Source: Porphyromonadaceae bacterium FC4 (GTDB taxonomy: Bacteria > Bacteroidota > Bacteroidia > Bacteroidales > Porphyromonadaceae). From it: a stretch of 64,000 bases of DNA. Position numbers and translations under genes: made by a program. The stretch is from contig LT635553.1 in assembly GCA_900120395.1 (NCBI GenBank), positions 362,186 through 426,185 on the forward strand, in the 5' to 3' direction. Positions 9,019 through 18,913 of this stretch are shown here, one piece after another; position 1 is the stretch's first letter, and every line of letters starts with the position of its first letter. The notes beneath the pieces are model-generated. The model ran no database searches, was not told where the DNA came from, and saw nothing but the letters and a program-made list of their open reading frames with translations.

Positions 9019-9063
9019 ACTTGGACAGAGGGGTGCTCAGTACTAGCACCGCCTCATCCAAGT
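9019..9063 (-). terminator. Stem-loop downstream of the hexosaminidase gene
   Basis: Outer arms ACTTGGA/TCCAAGT and inner arms GGTGCT/AGCACC form a hairpin directly after the hexosaminidase stop at 9070. No strong U tract, so the termination role is inferred from position. Confidence 0.5.
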
Positions 9064-9069
9064 GTCGGG

Positions 9070-11496
9070 TCAGGGCTGATAGAAGAATGCATTGTCAGGG
9101 ATGAACGACAGATCCTCATCCTTGTCAAAGCGTGCCCATTGCAGACGAATATCGCTCCATGGGGTTGGCCAGCCTTTGTGAATCTCTACTATGTAGGTCC
9201 ACTGGATCTGATGCAAGCCCTTGGCTAGTGCGATGGTCATATCCTTGCGGGTCGGCCACTTCTTGATCTCGCCCTCGTTGTCGATCAGCACTTCGCCATC
9301 GATCCATAGACGGCTGTTGGTCGTGCAGAATCGGTAGACGCCATCCTCGGGGATGTTGATATATCCACTAAAGATCATACCGGACCAGAGCATGTTATCC
9401 ATGAGGTGATCCCGGGTCTTTTTGACGTACATCGGGGGCTTCGTCGCTGCGATGGTGGAGTTTTTGATATCAGAACCGCCGGAGACATAGCTGACCATGA
9501 AGTCGCTCTCATCGGCAGCCAAGAGCTCATCTGTGCTCTCAAACTTCCGATCCGCTCTCTGAACCTTGATTCCTGCCTGGTAGCCTGCGGTCTCTTCAGC
9601 GACTGCCGGAGCATACTCTTCTTTCACGATTCGGATCTCACGCACGGGGCTCATCTTGCCACTGAGAATCACTGAGCGGATCTTGAGCGTGGTGTTGTCC
9701 GTAAAAGTGAGCGGAGCGGTGTACTCCTCACCGTGGTCAGCCGTAGGCTCGCTACCATCGGTTGTGTACACGATCTTGTGCACAGGATAAACGGTGCTGA
9801 ATGGGAGCTCTACCGACTCGCCTACAAAGGCGACATGGTCGATGCTCCGATTGTTGCCTTGCTCAGGCTGGGGTATGTAGTAGAGGTAGTCGTGCATGTC
9901 GTAGCGCACCTGCAGGTTGTTGAGGCGACGCACGAAGTCGTCGTAGTCCTTTCGATCCAGTGGTGTCCAAGCAATCTCGGAGAGTGCAGCGACACGCGGC
10001 TGAGACATGTACTCATAGTAATCCATGCTGTAGAAGTACTCAGACCAGAGGTTGACCTGTACACCCAGCACATGGTGGCGCTTGTCGGCGTCAATAGCCT
10101 CGGGAACCGGGTCATAGGCATAGACCTTGCTCAGTGGAACGTAGCCGCCAATAGCGAGAGGCTCAACATTGGGGTCGCCCTGGTAGTAGTCGAGGTACAT
10201 ACCGCGCCATGCAGGAGTCATGATCACATCGTGGCCCATGTTGGCAGACTTGATACCGCCATCCTCACCTGTCCAGGACATCACGATCGCTGAAGGAGCA
10301 AGACCGCCTTGGAGTATCTCCTCCCAGCCGATCATCTTCTTACCCTTGGAGACGAGATACTCTTCGATCTGGTGTACGAACCAGCTCTGAAGCTCCTCTA
10401 CGTTCTTGAGGTTGTTGTCGCGCATGCGCTTTTGGCACTTGGGACAAGTCTCCCAGTTGTCTTTCCACGCCTCATCGCCACCGATATGGAAGTAGTCGGT
10501 GTGGAACAGTGGCAGTACCTCATCAATCACATCCTTAAGGAACGTGAAAACATCGTCGTTGCCGGCACAATAAATCTCTGTGGAGATGGACCAGACGTTG
10601 CGCACCTCATAGGGGTAGTCCGCACCGTGGCAGCCGAGCTCGGGATAAGCAGCCACTGCAGCATCTGAGTGCCCGGGCAGCTCGATCTCGGGGATCACCT
10701 CCACAAAGCGCTCGTCGGCATACGCTACGATGTCCTTGATCTCCTCCTGGGTATAGAAGTAGGGACCATAGGTCGAGCCATCACCCTCAATGCGGGTCGC
10801 ACCCTCAGCGGTCAGCTTGGGGTACTTCTTGATCTCAATTCTCCAGCCTTGATCCTCTACGAGGTGGAAGTGGAGCTTATTGATCTTCAGCATGGAGAGG
10901 AGGTCGATGGTCTTTTTGATCTCATTGACGTCCATGAAGTGGCGACCTACATCCACGTGCTGTCCTCGGTAACTAAACCGTGGGTAGTCCTTGATGGAAA
11001 CAAAGGGAATGCTCCAGTCCATACCGGGTACCACCGAAGCGCTCTCTACCTCTGCAGGCAGGAGCTGGAGCAGGGTCTGCATGCCCCAGAACGCACCTCT
11101 CGGCGTGCTCGCCTGGATCAGGACACCCTGATCCGGAGTCACATCCAGCGTGTACCCCTCTTCCTGTGGAACAACATCTGTGCCGACAAGGCTCAGAGTG
11201 ATCGCGTTCTTCGGAGCATCGGCACGCTCAGCGACGGAGATGCCCAACCCGGTAGACGCATTGATCTTATTGGCAAAAAACTGAGCAATCTTCTGCAGCT
11301 CCTCACCTTCACCGACAATCACGGTCTTCTTGGTGAGTGCCAGCTTACCCTCCTGAGTCTGCCGGAGTTCGACAGGCTGTGGCACCACATTGATGCCCTC
11401 GTTGTACGGCTTCGGCTCCGAGACCTGCTGCGTACAGCCCATAAGTGCAACGGCAATTATGCCGAGCAACGTAGTAGATGTCTTTCGTAAATTCAT
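9070..11496 (-). CDS. Beta-N-acetylhexosaminidase, GH20 lipoprotein
   Basis: An 808-residue exported glycosidase that removes terminal beta-linked GlcNAc or GalNAc. Lipobox VALMGC (Cys21) suggests a membrane-anchored enzyme. GH20b domain about 36-160, catalytic GH20 barrel about 170-510 with the catalytic Asp341-Glu342 pair in HIGGDEAW and the substrate-side WRIEIKKYPKL segment. After it come a chitobiase/Fn3-associated domain (about 555-625, YTTDGSEPT) and a C-terminal PA14-like domain (about 680-800, GVYRFCTTNSRLWIDGE) that probably binds sugar. It stands alone on the minus strand between two susCD loci and fits trimming of host mucin or glycoprotein glycans (inference). Confidence 0.95.
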   Translation of the reverse strand: MNLRKTSTTLLGIIAVALMGCTQQVSEPKPYNEGINVVPQPVELRQTQEGKLALTKKTVIVGEGEELQKIAQFFANKINASTGLGISVAERADAPKNAITLSLVGTDVVPQEEGYTLDVTPDQGVLIQASTPRGAFWGMQTLLQLLPAEVESASVVPGMDWSIPFVSIKDYPRFSYRGQHVDVGRHFMDVNEIKKTIDLLSMLKINKLHFHLVEDQGWRIEIKKYPKLTAEGATRIEGDGSTYGPYFYTQEEIKDIVAYADERFVEVIPEIELPGHSDAAVAAYPELGCHGADYPYEVRNVWSISTEIYCAGNDDVFTFLKDVIDEVLPLFHTDYFHIGGDEAWKDNWETCPKCQKRMRDNNLKNVEELQSWFVHQIEEYLVSKGKKMIGWEEILQGGLAPSAIVMSWTGEDGGIKSANMGHDVIMTPAWRGMYLDYYQGDPNVEPLAIGGYVPLSKVYAYDPVPEAIDADKRHHVLGVQVNLWSEYFYSMDYYEYMSQPRVAALSEIAWTPLDRKDYDDFVRRLNNLQVRYDMHDYLYYIPQPEQGNNRSIDHVAFVGESVELPFSTVYPVHKIVYTTDGSEPTADHGEEYTAPLTFTDNTTLKIRSVILSGKMSPVREIRIVKEEYAPAVAEETAGYQAGIKVQRADRKFESTDELLAADESDFMVSYVSGGSDIKNSTIAATKPPMYVKKTRDHLMDNMLWSGMIFSGYINIPEDGVYRFCTTNSRLWIDGEVLIDNEGEIKKWPTRKDMTIALAKGLHQIQWTYIVEIHKGWPTPWSDIRLQWARFDKDEDLSFIPDNAFFYQP

Positions 11497-11536
11497 ACTG
11501 ATGTATTTGCGTGGTGGTTATAAAGCTTACTTTATA

Positions 11537-11544
11537 CAAATATA
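11537..11544 (-). promoter_or_regulatory. -7 box (TATATTTG) for the hexosaminidase gene
   Basis: TATATTTG on the minus strand, 41 nt before the ATG at 11496. No clear -33 TTTG at the usual spacing. Confidence 0.5.
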
Positions 11545-11623
11545 GCTAATGTAATCAAGAAAAGCGCAGATTTACTCCTCGGGTAAAACTCACGCATTTG
11601 GAGTTTAGAGGTAGTCTGTGTTG

Positions 11624-11728
11624 ATGGTGTCGGTGGAGGCTGAGCATTATGACTTTACGGAGGAGGAAGAGAAGGAGCCGGACTTTATTATCAATTACGA
11701 CATCAAGTACCGCATGGAGACGGACTAA
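11624..11728 (+). CDS. Small hypothetical ORF (34 aa) or gene remnant
   Basis: ATG at 11624 opens a 34-codon frame, MVSVEAEHYDFTEEEEKEPD and then FIINYDIKYRMETD, ending TAA at 11726-11728. It is strongly acidic and is followed by a C6/G7 hairpin with T6 at about 11748-11782. I do not recognise it; it reads like the C-terminal tail of a longer protein and may be a fragment carried in the inverted-repeat-bounded segment. Confidence 0.3.
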   Translation: MVSVEAEHYDFTEEEEKEPDFIINYDIKYRMETD

Positions 11729-11747
11729 GGAAGACGACAAGGCATCA

Positions 11748-11782
11748 AGTCCCCCTGTTTTTGCCGCTGGGGGGGATTTTTT
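11748..11782 (+). terminator. Terminator-like hairpin
   Basis: TCCCCC and GGGGGGA arms with a loop of about 13 nt, followed by T6. It lies 20 nt after the small frame and directly abuts repeat copy 3. Confidence 0.5.
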
Positions 11783-11867
11783 GACGGATAGAAGCGAATT
11801 GTTTCCAGTAGGAAAGAAAACGATTTGACGGATAGTAGAGGTCTGTTTCCTACCGGAAACTTTTTTC
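11775..11867 (-). repeat. Dispersed intergenic repeat, copy 3 (inverted)
   Basis: Reverse orientation: TTTTTTGACGGATAG, GTTTCC-AGTA-GGAAAG at 11801-11816, GATTTGACGGATAG, then GTTTCC-TACC-GGAAAC ending in T6. The outer hairpin plus T run reads as a short intrinsic terminator on the plus strand. Confidence 0.88.
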
Positions 11868-11948
11868 AGTACACGTCAACCTCTAAACTTCAAATGTGTG
11901 AGCCCTGCAATGCGACCGCAAGGATGGTGCGGTTTACATATTTTTAGG

Positions 11949-11956
11949 TAGCTTTG
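11949..11956 (+). promoter_or_regulatory. -7 box (TAGCTTTG) before the second susC locus
   Basis: TAGCTTTG matches TAnnTTTG and lies 48 nt before the ATG at 12004. No convincing -33 TTTG at N19. Confidence 0.4.
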
Positions 11957-12003
11957 CTAACATTGTGTAACACACATTACCTGTATTTCAAACCACAAGA
12001 CTT

Positions 12004-15000
12004 ATGAAGAAACGTAACTTTAGGCAAGTACTCTCTCTTCTGGTCTGCGCTATTGCGCTTCCCGCTTTAGGGGGGGTAATTCGCTGTACGCCATGAGTTA
12101 GAGAGTGGTATCGCAAAGGAGGTCACCCAGTCGGACAAGATCAAAGTCCGCGGTGTCGTCCAAGACACGAACGGAGAAGCCATCATCGGTGCCACCATCG
12201 TCCTCGTCCAGGACGGGACCAAGGGCACAGTCACCAACATGGATGGCGCCTTTCAGCTCGACGGAGTCCCCGCAGATGGCACACTCCGCATCTCCTACGT
12301 GGGGATGAAGACCCTCGATGTCCCCATCAAAGGACAGACCGACCTCACCATCGTCCTCCGCGATGACCAAGAGCTCCTCGACGAAGTGGTGGTGGTCGGC
12401 TACGGGACTCAAAAGAAAGCAGACCTAACCGGCTCTGTCGCTAATATTGGAGCTGACAAGCTTACAACCCAAAGCAATGCGAACATTGGTCAAGCTCTAC
12501 AAGGGAAAATAGCCGGGGTGGACATTGTATCTCAAGGCGGTGCGCCAGGGTCTGGAGCCCGCATCATGGTCCGTGGTATTGGTACGCTCAATAATGCCGC
12601 TCCTCTCTACATCGTCGATGGTATGTATATGAGTGGTGTCGACCACCTCAACCCCAATGATATAGAGAGCATCGATGTCCTAAAAGATGCCTCCTCTGCT
12701 GCTATATATGGGTCACGTGCAGCTAATGGGGTCATCATCATCACGACCAAGTCCGGATCAAATACCGAAGGTCAGCCGATCATAGACGTGTCGACCAATG
12801 TCGGCATCCAGACACCCTCCAAGTATCTGGATATGCTTGGAGCTCAGGACTGGGCACGACTCACTACGGTATCCCGAGAAGCTATCGGTGCTGCTCCTCT
12901 TGATATGAGCCAAAATATCACGGAAGATAATGACTGGCAGCATATAATGATGGGAGCAGCCGTGATGCAAAACTACAATCTGACTGTACGCGGAGGGACA
13001 AAGCACTTTACCTACTACACCGGTCTGGGCTATGTCAATCAGGACGGTGTACTGAAGGGGACCAACTATGAGCGGTACAATGCTCAGTTCAAGTCGGAGT
13101 ACAAGAGAGGTGCTTTTACCTTTGGAAACAATGTGGTCCTTAGCTCCAGTCGGAATAACCCTCTCTATGCTTTTGCTCGAGGTGGCTACTTAGGTATAGT
13201 CCTACAGTCAATACCTACCTTGCATCAGTACGACCCCGAAAACGATAAGGGTGGCTATGGCAAAGTGCATGGAGATGCGACTGATATCCCTCATCCGCTA
13301 GGAATCTTGGATCCAAACCTCACCCGTCGTTCCAACAACTCTTACAATGCGTTTATTAACTTGTATGCGGAAGTCAAGCTGCCATTTGGCTTCAAGTACC
13401 GCCTCAATACGACCCCGGACTTTTCATTCAATCGATATACGGCGTATGAAAACGTATTTGACTTTGGTTTGCGTAACAACATGGTGTCCAATATGACTGA
13501 AAACCGCACTAGTCATAAAAACTTCTTGATTGAAAACCTTCTTTCATTTGATGAGACGTTTGGAAAGCACAAGGTCACGGGACTCCTTGGGTACTCTTAT
13601 CAGAAATACAACTCACACTACATCATGGCTTCCGGTAAAGGACTGCCGGAGGGGATCTACGAAGTAGGTGCCGCCACTCAGGACCGTATCAATGATACCT
13701 ACCGCAATGAAAGTGCCATAACATCGATTATCTCTCGAGTGTTTTACTCCTACGATAACCGTTACCTCTTCACGGCTACTTACCGTAGAGATGGGTCGTC
13801 AAAGTTTGCACCGGACAATCGATACGGACACTTCCCCTCCGTATCTGTGGGATGGAATGTAGCCGAAGAAAAGTTTATAGCACCGTCACGGGAGTGGCTT
13901 GATCAGTTTAAGATCAGGGCAGGCTATGGTGTCTTGGGTAACCAAGAGATTGATAACTATATGTACACCAGTGTGATTACCTATAATATCAATTACCCTG
14001 ATGGCAATGGTGGCCTATATAGTGGAGCTTTTCCCAAGAATTTTGCCAATCCGGCCATCAAGTGGGAGTCTACGGCTATGACTAATGTGGGTGTTGACCT
14101 TGCGTTTTTCAACTCTCGTCTCCAAATTACAGCAGATTGGTACCGCAAAGATACACGAGACATCCTCCTGACTGTGCCTATCCCTTTATCCCCAGGTGGA
14201 GCTAATGACCCGGTTCGTAATGCAGGAAAGATCAAAAATACCGGAGTGGAGTGGACAGTGAACTGGAATGATTTTGTCAGTGACGACTTCTCTTATGGCG
14301 TAACCCTCACCGGTAGTGCGATGAAGAATGAAGTGGTGGAGATGGGTGATGCGAACCAAGTCATCAACGGTGGTCAAAACCGTACAAATGTACCAACGAC
14401 TCGTACGCTGGCGGGCTATCCCATCGGAGGCTTCTGGCTTATCCCTACTAATGGGTTATTTCAGAGTGCCGAAGAGATTGCAGCTTATACCAAAGATGGC
14501 GATCTGATCCAGCCCAATGCCAAGCCTGGTGATATACGCTTCGTGGATACCAATAATGATGGTAAAATAACTGATGATGACCGGGTTTATGCCGGTAGTC
14601 CTTTCCCAAAACTCACTATGGGGCTCAACTTTAATGCAGCTTACAAGAGATTTGATGTCCTATTGGGTATGCAGGGTGTCTTTGGGAATAAAATCTACAA
14701 CGCTACCCGTCTAGAGCTGGAGGGAGTCAATAAGGGAACTAACTTCATGACCTCTACCCTTGATTACTGGACACCGGAGAACCCCGGTGCTTCTCATCCA
14801 CGCTTAGTCTGGGATGACCCCAACCAAAATACTCGTCCATCTAGTGATCGATTCCTCGAGGATGGGTCGTTCTTCCGTCTGCGCAACCTACAAGTGGGCT
14901 ATACTTTGCCGACAAGTTGGTTCAACAACAGCATACAGAAGCTCCGAGTGTATGCTAATGCGGAAAACCTATTCACCATCACCAAGTATAGTGGGTACTC

Positions 15001-15100
15001 TCCGGATATCAATAGTGGATCGGCTACCTCACGAGGCTTTGACAACTTTGTTTACCCCGCCAATCGCATCTTTATGCTGGGGCTTAATCTGACATTCTAA
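12004..15100 (+). pseudogene. SusC/RagA-family transporter with a broken N-terminus
   Basis: ATG at 12004 starts a normal signal peptide (MKKRNFRQVLSLLVCAIALP) that runs into a G7 tract at 12070-12076 and stops at TGA 12094-12096. The rest of the transporter is intact in another frame: carboxypeptidase-D-like domain (IKVRGVVQDTNGEAIIGATI), TonB-box DEVVVVGYGTQKK, plug with GSRAANGVIIITTKSG and a full barrel to LGLNLTF. All three frames carry a stop between 12077 and 12101, so one slip in the G tract does not restore a full protein. The first in-frame ATG (12239) would give a 953-residue protein with no signal peptide. It has no STN domain. It is probably inactive unless the sequence has errors. 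The SusD partner follows after 12 nt and is intact. Confidence 0.75.
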
Positions 15101-15112
15101 AATAAGATCACA

Positions 15113-16627
15113 ATGAAAACCTACCAATATATTATTCTTGCTCTCATTGCTGTTTTATTCGGCGGTTGTGAGGGGATGTTGGATATCACAAACCCCAACC
15201 AACCCACTGACCAGACCTTTTGGAGGACAGAAGCAGACTTCCGGTCGGCAATGAATTCCTGCTATACACCGCTAAAAGTGTGGTCCGGTGGATACTATGG
15301 TACTCGTGGCCTGATGATCCGCATCTCACGGGCAGATGATATAGAGTTCCGAAACGATATTGCTGACATCTACGCCATACATCGGGTTACAAACGACCCG
15401 AATAACTCCGTTGCACAAAATGTCTTTTACCAGTTTTATAATGCTATTCACCGGACCAATACGATCCTGCAGAAGATTGAGGAAAAGGACTTTCCGACAG
15501 AGTTTAAGCAAAACATACGTGGGGAAGCACTCTTCATCCGCGGCCTCTATTACTTCCAGATTGCTAGGGAGTTTGGTGATGTGCCACTTCGCCTAAAGGC
15601 ATCCCAGGATCCTAAGACTTTCCCAATGGCCAAGTCACCTCAGAGCGAAATATACGCACAGGCTGAGAAGGACTTCATCGAGGCTGCTAAGTTGCTTCCT
15701 ATTAAGAATAAAGTAGGGAGACCAACCAAGGGAGCTGCTACTGCGTTCCTAGGAAAACTATACGTGTACCAAGAAAATTGGCAGGCAGCCAAGAGTACGC
15801 TGGAGCCTTTGACAAAGTCCCCTTATGAGTATAAACTGGTTGAGGACTTTGCATGGAACTTTGACGAAGCGCACGAAAATAATGCTGAGAGTATTTTTGA
15901 GATCCTTTACGATCCGGCAGGCGGATCCAATCAGTGGGATAATGGTGAGACGGCTAACTCCGCACAGTCGACAACGATAGCCGTGGAGTATGCAGCTGGT
16001 GAGGTAGGTGGATGGTTTGAAGCAAAAGCAACCAAGAAGATGATGGATATCTTCCTGAAGGAAAAAGCAGCTAACGGAGGCTATGACTACCGAGCACTGA
16101 CCTCTGTAGCATGGAACTATCCGGGCTGTGTCTATTACCAAAAGCCTTTTCAGGAGGTGTTCAAAAACAACAATGATGGCTTGAACTCGTACTGGATCAT
16201 CAAGTACTCCAACTCTGCCACCCGTACTCAGGAGGTGGAGACACTGCCCTCCTACATCAACGAACGAGCAATGCGGTATGCAGATGTAATCCTGCTGCTG
16301 GCCGAGAGTGAACTGAACCTAGGCAATACATCTGCGGCAATTAGCTACATAGACCAAATACGTACCCGCGGAGGTAACCTAGCACCTTATCCCGGAAGCA
16401 CAGACTCCGACTCGGTAAAAGCCGAGCTTATCCATCAGCGAGCAATCGAGCTTTTCAAGGAGGGCGAGCGCTTTTATGATCTGCGTAGATGGGGACTCCT
16501 TGAGAAAGAGCTCAAAGCGCAGGATCCTCTCCGCTTTGCCAACTTCCAGAAGCGCAACCTCTATCTGCCAATACCGGCAAAGGAAATCCAGAATAACTTG
16601 CTCTGTACTCAGAGCGAAGGGTGGTAA
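15113..16627 (+). CDS. SusD/RagB-family surface lipoprotein
   Basis: A 504-residue SusD lipoprotein with lipobox LFGGC (Cys19) and the opening EGMLDITNPNQPTDQTFW. Typical SusD helices are present (FIRGLYYFQIAREFGDVPLR; the late IELFKEGERFYDLRRWG). It lies 12 nt after the SusC frame and must be co-transcribed with it. If that SusC is dead, this protein lacks its usual outer-membrane channel, unless it is served by another copy. Confidence 0.95.
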   Translation: MKTYQYIILALIAVLFGGCEGMLDITNPNQPTDQTFWRTEADFRSAMNSCYTPLKVWSGGYYGTRGLMIRISRADDIEFRNDIADIYAIHRVTNDPNNSVAQNVFYQFYNAIHRTNTILQKIEEKDFPTEFKQNIRGEALFIRGLYYFQIAREFGDVPLRLKASQDPKTFPMAKSPQSEIYAQAEKDFIEAAKLLPIKNKVGRPTKGAATAFLGKLYVYQENWQAAKSTLEPLTKSPYEYKLVEDFAWNFDEAHENNAESIFEILYDPAGGSNQWDNGETANSAQSTTIAVEYAAGEVGGWFEAKATKKMMDIFLKEKAANGGYDYRALTSVAWNYPGCVYYQKPFQEVFKNNNDGLNSYWIIKYSNSATRTQEVETLPSYINERAMRYADVILLLAESELNLGNTSAAISYIDQIRTRGGNLAPYPGSTDSDSVKAELIHQRAIELFKEGERFYDLRRWGLLEKELKAQDPLRFANFQKRNLYLPIPAKEIQNNLLCTQSEGW

Positions 16628-16697
16628 GTAACCGAGATGTGCTCACTGACTCAAAATAATAAATCTTCGCCAAGCCACTCCGGCATGTAGCCTAAAA

Positions 16698-16765
16698 ATT
16701 AGCCCGTAGGGTAAAGGATTTTCCTCTACGTGAAAATAGTTCTCTACTCTACGGGCTAATATTTT
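16698..16765 (+). terminator. Terminator candidate after the second susCD pair
   Basis: ATTAGCCCGTAGGGTA (16698-16713) and TACTCTACGGGCTAAT (16745-16760) pair at 15 of 16 positions and are followed by ATTTT. The 31-nt loop is large. Confidence 0.6.
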
Positions 16766-16864
16766 GATCTGGTCGCAATCGGGGAAGGTAGTAACTTACA
16801 ATAGTCGTAAAACGAGGCGATGTAGGGACACTATATACTATGTCTCCTCTTTATTTCTCTTATT

Positions 16865-18709
16865 ATGTATATGTTTCGCTACAGAAAGCTTGTATGTGCT
16901 TCACTTTTGCTTTTGGGTATTGCACAGATGGGAGAGGCTCAGTCGGAGCTAGGTCTGACGCACTCGGGACAGAGCACGGGGCAGCCTCCCTTTCCTCTCC
17001 TCACCTACTACGAACTGCCCAATCCAACCCCCACGGACACAAACGAATGGAGATCGGTCAAGGGGGTGAAGCTCAGCTGGGGTTCTACCGACATACGTTA
17101 CAGCAAAGAAAAGCCGGCGCCCATCGATCGTCTACAGAAGCAAATCGCGCTGACCGCTTGGAGAGGGGAGAGGGTTTTAGCCCAGTGGGTAGTCTGGGGC
17201 GATCGACCGTTATCTTCCCTTGCTTATACGGTGAGTGACTTGGTTCACAGTGCTCAAAAAGACACGATCAAGGAGGATGCCCTCCTCACCGGATTTGTCC
17301 GCTATGTGATGACCGATGAACTGAATAAGGATGGCAAAGGCGGGTGCGGATCTCGTCCGGATGCGACTGCATTTGACTCCACTCTGGTGGCTGATCCGAT
17401 CGATCACCTAGCTCGTGAGCTTTCGCTCGATCGGCACACTACTCAGGCAGGATGGGTACGGGTGTGGGTCCCTCAGGATGCCCGTCCGGGTACTTATCAG
17501 GGTATCCTGACCGTTTGCGATGCTTCTGGCGAAGTCGGCACTCTGAGTCTCAAGCTCCGAGTCAAGGACCGTATCCTCCCGTCACCTACAGAGTGGGCTT
17601 TTCATCTCGACCTGTGGCAAAACCCCTTTGCCATCGCTCGGTACCATCAGGTCAAGCCGTGGAGTGATGAGCACCTAGCCTGTATGCGTCCCTACATGGA
17701 GCTCTACCGTGATGCGGGAGGTAAAGTCATCACGACCTCTATCATGCACAAGCCGTGGAACGGTCAGACCTACGACTACTTTGAGACGATGGTGACGTGG
17801 ATCAAGAAGGCTGATGGGTCGTGGAGCTTTGACTACACGGTATTTGACCGGTGGGTGGAGTTCATGATGGGACTAGGTATCACCAAGGAGATCAATTGCT
17901 ACTCCATGGTACCTTGGCGTCTCTCCTTTCAGTACTTCGACCAAGCAACGAATAGCCTGCAAGAGATCCGTACTGAGCCCGGTGAAGCTGCATATGAGGA
18001 GATGTGGGGTGCCCTGCTGAGGTCATTTGCCGATCACTTGATAGAAAAAGGGTGGTTCGGTATCACTCATATATCCATGGATGAGCGCCCTGCGGAGGTG
18101 ATGCAAAAAACGCTGGAGATCATCCGCAATGCCCACCCGGACTTCAAAGTATCCCTAGCCGGTGCCTTGCATGAAGATCTGTCGGATGATCTAGATGACT
18201 ACTGTATTCCCTTGCGAATAAAGTATCCGGAAGAAATGAAAGAAAGTCGCAAGGCTAAAGGACAGACGACTACTTTTTACACCAGTTGTGAAGAACCTTA
18301 TCCCAACACTTTTACCTTCAGTCCTCCGGCTGAGAGTGCGTGGTTTGGCTGGTCTGCAGCAAAAGAGGGCTTGGACGGCTACCTTCGCTGGGCGTATAAT
18401 AGCTGGGTCATCGAGCCGCTGCTGGACAGTCGCTTCTATACCTGGGCTGCAGGCGATACTTATCTCGTATACCCCGGAGCACGGACTTCTCTGCGATTTG
18501 AGCACTTGATCTCTGGGATTCAGGCCTATGAAAAGATCAGGATCCTGCGAGAAGAGTACATCCGTACCAAGAACTATAGAAGCCTCAAAAAGCTAGATAA
18601 GCTACTCAGCACCTTCGATGAGACGACCATGGAGCACACACCGGCATCCGAGACTATCAACAGAGCCAATCGGATCCTCAATCAATACGGACCTATGTCT
18701 CATAGATAA
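16865..18709 (+). CDS. Exported DUF4091 (glycoside-hydrolase-like) protein
   Basis: A 614-residue protein with an N-terminal signal peptide (about 1-25, ending MGEAQ). The N-terminal half is a beta-rich domain, followed by a TIM-barrel-like region with HLDLWQNPFAIARY, ISMDERPAEVM and the C-terminal DUF4091 signature around GDTYLVYPGARTSLRFEHLISG. Proteins of this family occur in Bacteroidetes polysaccharide-use loci and are thought to be glycosidases; the acidic pair in SMDERP is a plausible catalytic site. Start could be residue 1 or Met3. It lies 237 nt after susD, beyond a terminator, so it may have its own transcript. Confidence 0.85.
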   Translation: MYMFRYRKLVCASLLLLGIAQMGEAQSELGLTHSGQSTGQPPFPLLTYYELPNPTPTDTNEWRSVKGVKLSWGSTDIRYSKEKPAPIDRLQKQIALTAWRGERVLAQWVVWGDRPLSSLAYTVSDLVHSAQKDTIKEDALLTGFVRYVMTDELNKDGKGGCGSRPDATAFDSTLVADPIDHLARELSLDRHTTQAGWVRVWVPQDARPGTYQGILTVCDASGEVGTLSLKLRVKDRILPSPTEWAFHLDLWQNPFAIARYHQVKPWSDEHLACMRPYMELYRDAGGKVITTSIMHKPWNGQTYDYFETMVTWIKKADGSWSFDYTVFDRWVEFMMGLGITKEINCYSMVPWRLSFQYFDQATNSLQEIRTEPGEAAYEEMWGALLRSFADHLIEKGWFGITHISMDERPAEVMQKTLEIIRNAHPDFKVSLAGALHEDLSDDLDDYCIPLRIKYPEEMKESRKAKGQTTTFYTSCEEPYPNTFTFSPPAESAWFGWSAAKEGLDGYLRWAYNSWVIEPLLDSRFYTWAAGDTYLVYPGARTSLRFEHLISGIQAYEKIRILREEYIRTKNYRSLKKLDKLLSTFDETTMEHTPASETINRANRILNQYGPMSHR

Positions 18710-18723
18710 TCTTGCATCATCAA

Positions 18724-18757
18724 AAGGAGGACGTCTCTATAGAGAGTCGTCCTCCTT
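18724..18757 (+). terminator. Terminator after the DUF4091 gene
   Basis: AAGGAGGACG (18724-18733) pairs perfectly with CGTCCTCCTT (18748-18757), with an inner TCTCTATAGAGA dyad extending the stem. Followed by the T-containing CTCTATC. Confidence 0.75.
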
Positions 18758-18851
18758 CTCTATCTACACGCATATGCATGGGTCGGTTAGAAGGGAAGCT
18801 TGGGGGCATTGCAAATCCGGGAAATAGTGATGGAGTATGGTGATATTTGGC

Positions 18852-18859
18852 TACTTTTG
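18852..18859 (+). promoter_or_regulatory. -7 box (TACTTTTG) for the patatin gene
   Basis: Fits TAnnTTTG, 55 nt before the ATG. The -33 element is not evident. Confidence 0.45.
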
Positions 18860-18913
18860 CTTGTCGGGGGTGGGAAGGTGTTTAGGTGTTTTTTATTGCT
18901 GTAAATAAAGTCT

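Larger units (their letters stand above)
11589..11902. repeat. 314-bp segment bounded by a 23-bp inverted repeat
   Basis: 11589-11611 and 11880-11902 are inverted copies matching at 21 of 23 bases (core GAGTTTAGAGG against CCTCTAAACTT). The segment between holds a small frame, a hairpin with T run and repeat copy 3. This looks like a small non-autonomous mobile element or a remnant of one; no target duplication is evident. Confidence 0.5.
11497..12003. other. Intergenic stretch upstream of the hexosaminidase and the broken susC
   Basis: Contains the hexosaminidase promoter (11537-11544), a 23-bp imperfect inverted repeat (11589-11611 and 11880-11902) that brackets a 34-codon frame, a terminator-like hairpin and repeat copy 3, and a -7 box for the plus-strand gene at 11949-11956. 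Confidence 0.6.

Noticed and set aside
8746-9228. Plus-strand open frame of 160 codons
   Set aside because: It runs through repeat copy 2 and the hexosaminidase terminator and shows no protein-like composition.
10669-11490. Plus-strand open frame of 273 codons opposite the GH20 gene
   Set aside because: Shadow; the minus-strand frame has the GH20 catalytic motif and signal peptide.
12004-12101. Simple on/off phase variation of susC by slippage in the G7 tract
   Set aside because: With 6, 7 or 8 G every frame still meets a stop by 12101, so a single slip cannot give a full-length product.
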